The notes beneath the pieces are model-generated. The model saw only the letters and a list, made by a program, of their open reading frames with translations, searched no databases and was not told the DNA's origin. Of a stretch of 64,000 bases of DNA, positions 52,858 to 61,800 are shown one piece after another. The translations under genes and the position numbers were made by a program. This stretch comes from Duganella sp. (GTDB lineage Bacteria > Pseudomonadota > Gammaproteobacteria > Burkholderiales > Burkholderiaceae_D). The stretch spans positions 124,001 to 188,000 of the forward strand of contig JAMFSU010000113.1 of assembly GCA_026225475.1 (NCBI GenBank). The letters run 5' to 3'. Positions within the stretch are counted from its first letter, which is position 1; every line of letters begins with the position of its first letter.

Positions 52858-55800
52858 ATGACAAAACCTATCGACTCGGCAGACAACATCGTTTTACGCC
52901 TGCAAAAATTGGCGCAAATACGCTCGCTCGACACCGCCCTGATCACCATTGACGCCAGTGGTGATCAACGTTTTACCTACGCGGAGCTGCATGGCCGCGC
53001 GGCAGCGCTGGCGCAACAATTGCAGCAGCGTTTCATTTCTGGCGAGCGGGCACTGCTGTTATTGGACAACGACGTGCATTACGTCGTCGGCTTTTTCGCC
53101 TGCCTGATGGCCGGACTGGTGGCGGTACCACTGCATCGCCCCGAGTCGATACGTGGCCAGCACTTGCAACGCCTGACTGGTATCGCGGAAGATGCCGGTG
53201 CCTGCTGCTGGCTTGTCACGCAAGCCACCGCAACCGCGCTGCAGGCGGACAATACGCCGCTGGCCGGCAATGCTGCCTTGATCGTGATGGACATATCGCC
53301 CGCCGCTGTTGATCTTACTGCTACCGATACCGCTCTGCGCGCGCATGCGATTGACGACAACGATATCGCGTTCCTGCAATACACCTCCGGATCTACGTCA
53401 CAGCCCAAAGGCGTGATGGTCACCCATGCCAACCTCATGGCCAACGAAGCGGCGATCCAGGAGCGGCTAGGTGTGCGCAGCGACGATACCTTTGTCAGCT
53501 GGCTGCCGCTATATCACGACATGGGGCTTATCGGCGGCTTGCTGCAACCGCTCTATCGGGGTATTCCGGTGGTGCTGATGAGTCCGGCTTTTTTTCTCGA
53601 ACGTCCGGTGCGCTGGCTCGAGGCGCTATCGCGCCATCGCGGCACTATCAGCGGCGGCCCCGATTTTGCCTACCGCTTATGTGCCGAGCGCATTCGATCG
53701 GGCCGTAGTTCGGGCCTGGATTTGTCGCACTGGCGCGTGGCATTTTCCGGTGCGGAACCGATCCGGCACGATACGTTGAACGACTTTATCGACGTCTTCC
53801 GCGATATTGGTTTTTCCGCTGATGCAGTCTACCCTTGCTACGGCTTGGCCGAATCTACTCTGCTGGTCACCGGCGGCAAGCGCAACGGTGGCATGCGGGT
53901 CGCCTGCTTTGATCCGGACGGTCTCAAAGACGGTCAAGCCCGGGCAATTGCCGCAGCCGACGATGCAGTCAGACTGGTTGCCTGCGGTATCTCGCCGGCC
54001 GGACATCAGCTACGCATTGCAGATCCGACCAGCGGTATGCCTCTGAGCGACGGTCTGGTTGGGGAAATCTGGGCCGCCGGCCCCAGCATCGCGGCTGGCT
54101 ACTGGCGGCGTCAGACCGACAGTGCGGATACCTTTGTCGAGCTCGATGGCCAGCGTTGGTTACGCACCGGCGACCTCGGCTTCATTGAGCAGGGCGAGCT
54201 GTTTATCGCTGGACGGCGCAAGGACATGATCATCGTGCGTGGTCAGAATCTCTATCCACAAGATATCGAGCGCGCCATCGAAAACGAGGTCGAACTGGTA
54301 CGAAAAGGTCGTGTGGCGGCATTTGCCGTACCACGCGAACAATCCCCGGACGGCATCGAGGGCATTGGCGTGGCGCTGGAAATTTCACGCAGCGTGCAGA
54401 AAATGGTGACGGCACAAACCTTGATCGACAGTTTGCAAGAGATCATCGCACTGACTTGCAGCGAACCGGCCAGCGTCATCGTGCTGCTCAATCCTGGCGC
54501 CTTGCCCAAGACTTCAAGCGGCAAGCTTCAACGCAGTGCTTGCCGCAGCGGCTGGCTGGACGGCACGCTGGATGCGTATGCAGTGCTGGCATTCGGCAGT
54601 TTGTCTCTGACAACTGCGATAGCGGCGGAGACTTCCGTCCCCGTCGCGGCAATGGTCGAAAATATCGCCGCCGACCAGATCGAACGCGACCTGATCACGC
54701 TCTGGAAACAAATCCTGCCAGTGGCGACTGCTCCGCTCGCAGCGCGCGAGGTGCACTTTTTCCGTAACGGTGGCAGTTCGCTCAAAGCCGTGCAACTGTC
54801 CGCTGCCATCAGCGAACACTGGCATATCAATTTGCCGATGCGCAGCTTGTTCGAACAGCCGCAACTGCTGGATTTGGCCCAGACGATTCGTACGCTACTG
54901 GCGCAAGGCGCAACTGAATCTGCGTCATCAGCGGCAGCTTATGATGTCATTCCCACTCTGAGCGCCACGCAACGCCAGGGGCCATTGCCGCTGACTGCGG
55001 CACAGCGCTCGCTGTGGACCACCTGGCAACTCGATCCGCTTAGCCCGGCCTACAACATGCCAGGCGTGCTGCATTTGAATGGCCCTCTCAATGAGGCTGC
55101 GATGGCGCTGGCCATTGATGATTTCGTCTCGCGGCATGCGGTGCTACGGACGATTTATGTGCTGCAGCCCGACGGTCAGCCACAGCAACAGACGCTGGCG
55201 GCGCCATCCGGTCTGCTGCTGCCTGCCACGACTGCCGACAACGAGGCAGACGCTCGGCAACTGCTGCAGATCTTTGCTCACCAGCCATTTCAACTGGATC
55301 GGGACATCCCGTTTCGCACCTTGCTGATTCGTTGTGAGCCGCAACGTCATTTGCTGGGACTTTCCCTGCATCACATTGCCGCCGACGGCTGGTCGCTGCA
55401 AATTCTGCTGGACGAATTGTCGGCGCTATACGCTGCCCGCAGCCGAGGTGAATCTGCCGCGCTACTGGGCCCGGCATGCCAATTCGCTGACTATGCGGTA
55501 TGGCACAACCAGCGCCTGAACGCAGCCGTGCAAGTCAGGCAGCTAGACTATTGGCGACACCAGCTGGGCGATGAACATGTGCCGCTGACATTGCCGTTCG
55601 GTCGCCGTCGCCAAAGCGATGCAGCACTTCTGGAAGCGCGCCATGCATTCGCCTGGCCAACCGACGTCAGCGCCGCCTTCAAGAAATTGTGCGCCGGGCA
55701 AGGGGTGTCGATCTACATGGGTGTGCTGGCGTTGCTGAATCTGCTGCTGTACCGCACCACGGGTTGTGCCGATCTGCGCATCGGTTCGCCGATGGCGGAT

Positions 55801-58800
55801 CGTCGTCATCCTCAGACGCACGGCATGATCGGCTATCTGATCAATCTGCATGTCTTGCGTACGCAGGTGGACAGCCGTCTTGGATTCGACGCCTTGCTGT
55901 CCGGGGCGCGCGATACCGTGCTGGCAGCGCAGGCTCACCAGGACGTGTCGTTCGACATGGTGGTCGCTACGCTGCAGCCGGAACGTCATCCCGGGGTACA
56001 TCCGCTGTGCCAGGTGAAATGCACCGAACGGGCAGTGCTGCCGCCGCATTGGCATAGCGCTGGCGTGCGCATGCAACTCGAAGAGTTGACCGGCGGTCAG
56101 GCTCACTTTGATCTCAGCCTTGACTTTAGCATCGGCGCTGACAGCATCGATTGCCTGTTCGTCTATGCGGCAAACCATTATGCTGAAAGTAGTGTGCAGG
56201 CGCTGGCACAAATGCTAGTGGCACTGGCCCGGCAAACTGTAGCAATGCCCACGCGTCCGCTAGCGCAATTGCAGCTGCCGGATGTGCCGTCGCAACTGAG
56301 CGGCACGCCGGCGGTCTTTGCGCATGCTGATGTAGTGTCCTGCTGGCGGCGTAACATCGCGCGTGACCCGCAAGCCATCGTCGTGGCCGACGAATGGCAG
56401 GCACTGACTGGTGCAGAACTGGTGGCGCAGGTCGAGCATCTCGCCGCGCAACTGCAAGATCACGGCATCGTTATCGAATCTCGGGTCGGTATCGCCAGCG
56501 GCCGCCAGGTCGAGTTCGTAATCGGTCTGCTGGCAGCCTTGCGGGTGGGTGCTTGCTATGTGGCGCTCGATCCGCAACTGCCGGATGAACGGTTGGCCTT
56601 TCAGATGGCCGACAGCGGCATCAGTTTGCTGCTGGCGAGTGCCGAAGGCGAACGTCTGCAGCTGTTGCACGCAGCCGAAACAGGCACGCCACTCGTCATG
56701 CTACCGCTGACGATAGCGGCAGCGCCATTGCGCAGCGACTGCCGCGCATTTTGCGCGCCGCATCCACAACAAGCGGCCTATCTGATCTATACATCCGGTT
56801 CCACCGGTCGCCCCAAAGGCGTGGTGCTTACTCATGGCGCTCTGAGCAATTACGTGCAGGGAGTGCTGAAGCAGCTGAACTTGCCCGATACGGTGCGCAG
56901 CATGGGCATGGTGTCCACGGTGGCCGCCGATCTCGGGCATACCAGCCTGTTTGGTGCCTTGTGCTCCGGCCGCAGCCTGCATCTGTTGTCGGTGCAATCA
57001 GCCTTTGATCCGATACAGTTTGCCGACGTGATGCAAACGCATGCCATCGACGTTCTGAAAATCGTCCCTAGTCATTTGCAGGCATTGATGCAAGGGCCGC
57101 AAGCAGCACAAGTGCTGCCTCGCCACACGCTGATCGTGGGCGGCGAAAGCACCAGTGCGGCCTTGCTGGAACAGATCCACACGTTGCGACCTGACTGTCG
57201 GGTGGTGAATCACTACGGCCCGACTGAAACCACGGTGGGCGTATTGACCCATGCCGTGACGGCAACTGCCGAGCCGGCCGCGCAACTGCCTTTGGGACTG
57301 CCGTTGCCGAATATGCAGATCCACGTGCTCGATGCAGATCTCAATCCGGTGCCGGGCGGTGCAGAAGGCGAACTGTATATGGCCGGACCATGTCTCGCGC
57401 GCGGGTATCAAGGGCGTGCGGCGGCGACAGCGGAACGTTTCATTGCCAGCCCTTTCGGACAGGGCGAACGCCTGTACCGCAGCGGCGACAAGGTCCGCCT
57501 GGATCGCGCCGGACGTCTGGTGTTTCTGGGGCGCTGCGACGACCAACTCAAAATACGCGGCTACCGGGTCGAACCACAAGAAGTCGCCAGTCTGCTACGC
57601 GGACTGGACGGTGTGACGGCGGTTGAAGTGATGCCGTACTACGCTGATGATGGGCGTACGCAATTGTGCGCCTATGTCGTGGGCGCGGCCGGTCGTGAAC
57701 CGGCTGCACTGCGTGAGCAGTTGGCGGCGCTATTGCCCGATTACATGTTACCGAGCCACTTCGTCGCACTGGATCGCCTGCCGCTCACCGCCAACGGAAA
57801 AATCGACCGCAAGGCGTTGCCTACACCTTCGCAACAAGCCGACAATAAATCTGTGACGCTGGCGGCACACACCTTGCCACAAGATGACGCCGAAATCGCC
57901 ATTGCGCAGGTCTGGCAAGAAGTGTTGGGGCTGCAGCAGGTAGCTCGCAACGCCAATTTCTTTGCGCTCGGCGGCGACTCCATCCTGACGCTCAAGATCG
58001 TTGCGCGCCTGCGCAAAGCGGGGTGGCGCATCACGCCGCGCCAGCTCATGCAAGCGCCGGATCTGGCTGCGCTGGCGGCGCAGGCGGTTGCGCTGGCTGT
58101 TGCAACAACGTCGGTAACACCCGCCCCAGTCGCGCTACAAGACAGCGTATTGCTGCCGCTGACACCAGTGCAGCAATGGTTTTTCACTCATCATGCTGAT
58201 GCCCCGACGCATTGGAATCAAAGCGTCTTGCTGCAAGGGCCCGCCACTACGCCGGTAGCAGAACTGGGTGCCGCAGTCGCAGTGCTGACGCAACATCATG
58301 AAGCCTTGCGCTTACGCTTCCGGAAATCAGCCGATGGCCAGTGGAAGCAGCAGGTCAGCGCGCAACAGACGGATTGTTTCGAACACGTAATCCTGCCTTC
58401 AGGGGCGCAGAGCAACACTGCTAGCCTTGCTGCGATCGACCGTGCTCAACGCAGCCTGGACTTGCAGAATGGACCGCTATGGCGGGTGTTGTGGCTGACA
58501 CCGTTAATGCCGCGCGCAGATGAAAAGGCGACGCTGGCATTGATCGCTCATCATCTGGTGATTGACGGCGTGTCGTGGCGCATCCTGCTGGAAGACTTGC
58601 AAACCTTGTTGCAAGGACGTAGTTTGCCTGCGCCGACGGCATCATGGCGCCAATGGACGCAAGTATTGCCGGCCGCCGCTGCCGGTCTGTCGGCACAAGA
58701 ATGCGAATATTGGCAGCAGCTGGAAGAAGTGGCAGATCCTGCGCTACCGCGGCTGTCCGATGCCATCGGCGCAATGGATGCGGTTGGTGTCACTGATAAC

Positions 58801-61800
58801 ACCGTGGCGCTTGCCGCGCGCGAGCAGTTCGTGCTGGGCCACACCAATACCGCGTACCTGCTCGGAGAAGCTCATGCCGCCTATCGCACTCGCATTGATG
58901 ATCTGCTGCTGAGTGCGACTGCCTTGACGCTTTGCGAGTGGGCACAGCGTGACAGTATGTTGATCGAAGTCGAAAATCATGGCCGCGTTGATCCCTCCCA
59001 TGCCGACATCGACGGTACCGGTCTTGATCTGAGCCGCACGGTAGGCTGGTTTACCGCCTTGTCGCCATTGCTTCTGAGGCTTTCCAGCAATGATCCCGGC
59101 ACAGTCATCAAGAGCATCAAGGAACAACGGCGCCAGGTGCCACGCGATGGCATCGGCTATGGCTTGTGGCGTTACCTGAGAGTGACGGAAACTCCGCGCC
59201 AATCTTTCGCGGCACAACAGCCGCAGATTACTTTCAACTATTTGGGACGCTTCGACGAGTTTGGTGCGCATGATGCCTGGCAACTGCTGCCGCGCACCAG
59301 TACTCAGGCTGATCAGGAACGTGCCCCAGCGAGTCTGCGCCGTGCCTTGCTGGAGTTCAATGCCATGGTCGTGGCAGGGCAGCTGCAGGTGGAATGCGTC
59401 TACAGCACCGCCTTGCATCGACGCGAAGACATACAGGCCTTGTTGCAGATTTTTTCACACACTATGCAAGACCTTCTGTCGCATTGCCGCGCTACTGCAG
59501 GCGGCGCCACACCGTCTGATTTTCCGCTGGTCACACTCAGTCAGGCGCAACTGGACGTCTTGCTGGAAAGTTTGCCGGCGAGTAGCCGAAAGTCAGGCGT
59601 GGCCGACTTGTATCCGCTTTCGCCGATGCAGTCGGGCATGTTGTTCCACACGTTGCTGTCACCGCACAGCCGAGCCTATTTCAATCAATTGCAGGTGAAT
59701 CTGCACCAGATCGACACGGCGCGCTTCCATCGGGCATGGATACAAGTGATGCAGCGCCACGATATCCTGCGCAGCGGTTTTCTCGCGCACGCCGACCCGG
59801 CGCTCCAATGGGTCGCGCAAGAAGTCAATCTGCCGTTCGTCGAATTTGACTGGCGTGGTCGTCGCGACATCGACTCCGCACTGGAAGCACTGGCCGCTAC
59901 CGATCATGCGCGCGGCGTCGATCTGGCACATCCGCCTTTGATGCGACTGACTCTGGTGCGTATCAGCGACGAGGCGCATCAACTAATCTGGACGCGGCAT
60001 CACTTGCTGCTTGACGGCTGGAGCACACAACAGCTCATCGGTGAAGTGCTGCGTCTTTATCGTGGAGAAGCCTTGCCATCGCCAGTCTTGCGCTATCGCG
60101 ACTACATCGACTGGCTACAACGCCAGGATCGCACCGCCGCCGAGCATTTCTGGCGCGATCAACTGGCGCCGCTGGCCGCTCTCGAAGGCCCGGGCCGGCT
60201 GACCAACGGCTTGCCTATCTTGGAGCAAGCTGAACAGCGGGTCTGCACGACCGCTCTTGACGGCGTCGCCACCGCACGCTTGCAAACCTTTGCCAAGGAC
60301 TGCAAGACGACTCTCAACACGCTGGTGCAGGCGGCATGGAGTCTGGTATTGCAACGTTACAGCGGCCAATCGACCGTGGTGTTCGGCGTCACCGTCGCCG
60401 GACGTCCGAGTGAGTTGACCGGTACGGACGAATTACTGGGGTTGTTCATCAACACCGTGCCGCTGGTGGTTGAGCTGCAACCCGCGCTGACGGTAGCAGA
60501 CTTGCTGGCTCGTTTGCACGCGACCAATCTGGCTGTGCACGAGTTCGACAGCAGTCCGTTGTACGAGATCCAGACCTGGGCCGGACAAGCCGGTCAGGCG
60601 TTGTTCGACAACATTTTGGTATTTGAAAACTATCCTCATGATCTGGCCCTGCAAACAGAGCAGGATGGCGGCTTGCGGATAGCGGTGGTGAGTAACCGGG
60701 AAGAGACGCATTATCCGATGACGGTAGTCGCGACGCTGACCGAGCGTCTGCAGTTCGACTGGCGTTACAACGCCGCGCAGATTACGGACGCCGCCGCTGA
60801 CAGCATGGCGCAGGAGATGCTGATGCTGTTGCAGCAACTCAGCGCGGACGCAGGACAAGCACTGGGTAATCTGATGCCGTTACCGGCCGAAGAACAGATG
60901 CGTCTCACTGCACTTAGCGTCAATGCCGAAGAGCAAGCAGCAGTCCCCAGTATCCTGTCGCTCATTGAACAACAGGTGGTGTTGCATGCGCAGAGGAGCG
61001 CTGTGCGCGTGGCGCAGAGCGCACAGACGTTGACCTACGAGCAACTCAATCGTCATTCCAATCAGCTGGCGCACTGGCTCATCGGGCAGGGTGTCGGGCC
61101 GGACAGCCGGGTTGGCGTTGCCATGGAGCGTTCGCAGGAAATGGTCGTCGCCTTGCTGGCCATCATGAAGGCCGGTGGTGCCTACGTACCGATGGATCCG
61201 GATCATCCGTCACAACGGTTGGGCTACTTCATCGAAGACAGCCGCATTAGCTTGCTGCTCACGCAGGCGGCAATACTGCCGTTATTGTCGCTATTGCCGA
61301 CAGCATCCGATGACAGCACTGTGCGCATCATCGATGTCGCCACGCTGGCACCGGCACTGTCACAGCAACCCGAGCACAATCCCGTGTTGCGCTTGCATCC
61401 CGAACATCTGGCCTATGTGATCTACACCTCCGGCTCCACCGGCCAGCCCAAGGGCGCTGCCAACCGGCATAGTTCGCTGGTCAACCGGCTCATGTGGATG
61501 CAGCAAGCCTATGGCTTAGGTCCCGGCGACAAGGTCTTGCAAAAGACCCCATTCGGCTTCGATGTCTCGGTGTGGGAATTCTTCTGGCCGCTCATGACCG
61601 GCGCAGAACTGGTCATGGCGCCGCCCGGCGCACATCGTGATCCGGCGCAACTGGGCCAATTAATTCGTGAGTACGGCATCACCACGTTGCACTTCGTGCC
61701 GTCGATGCTGCAAGCCTTCGTGAGCGATGTCGCCGCAGCGCATTGCCCGAAACTGCAACGCGTGATTTGCAGCGGCGAAGCCTTGCCGATGGAGTTGCAG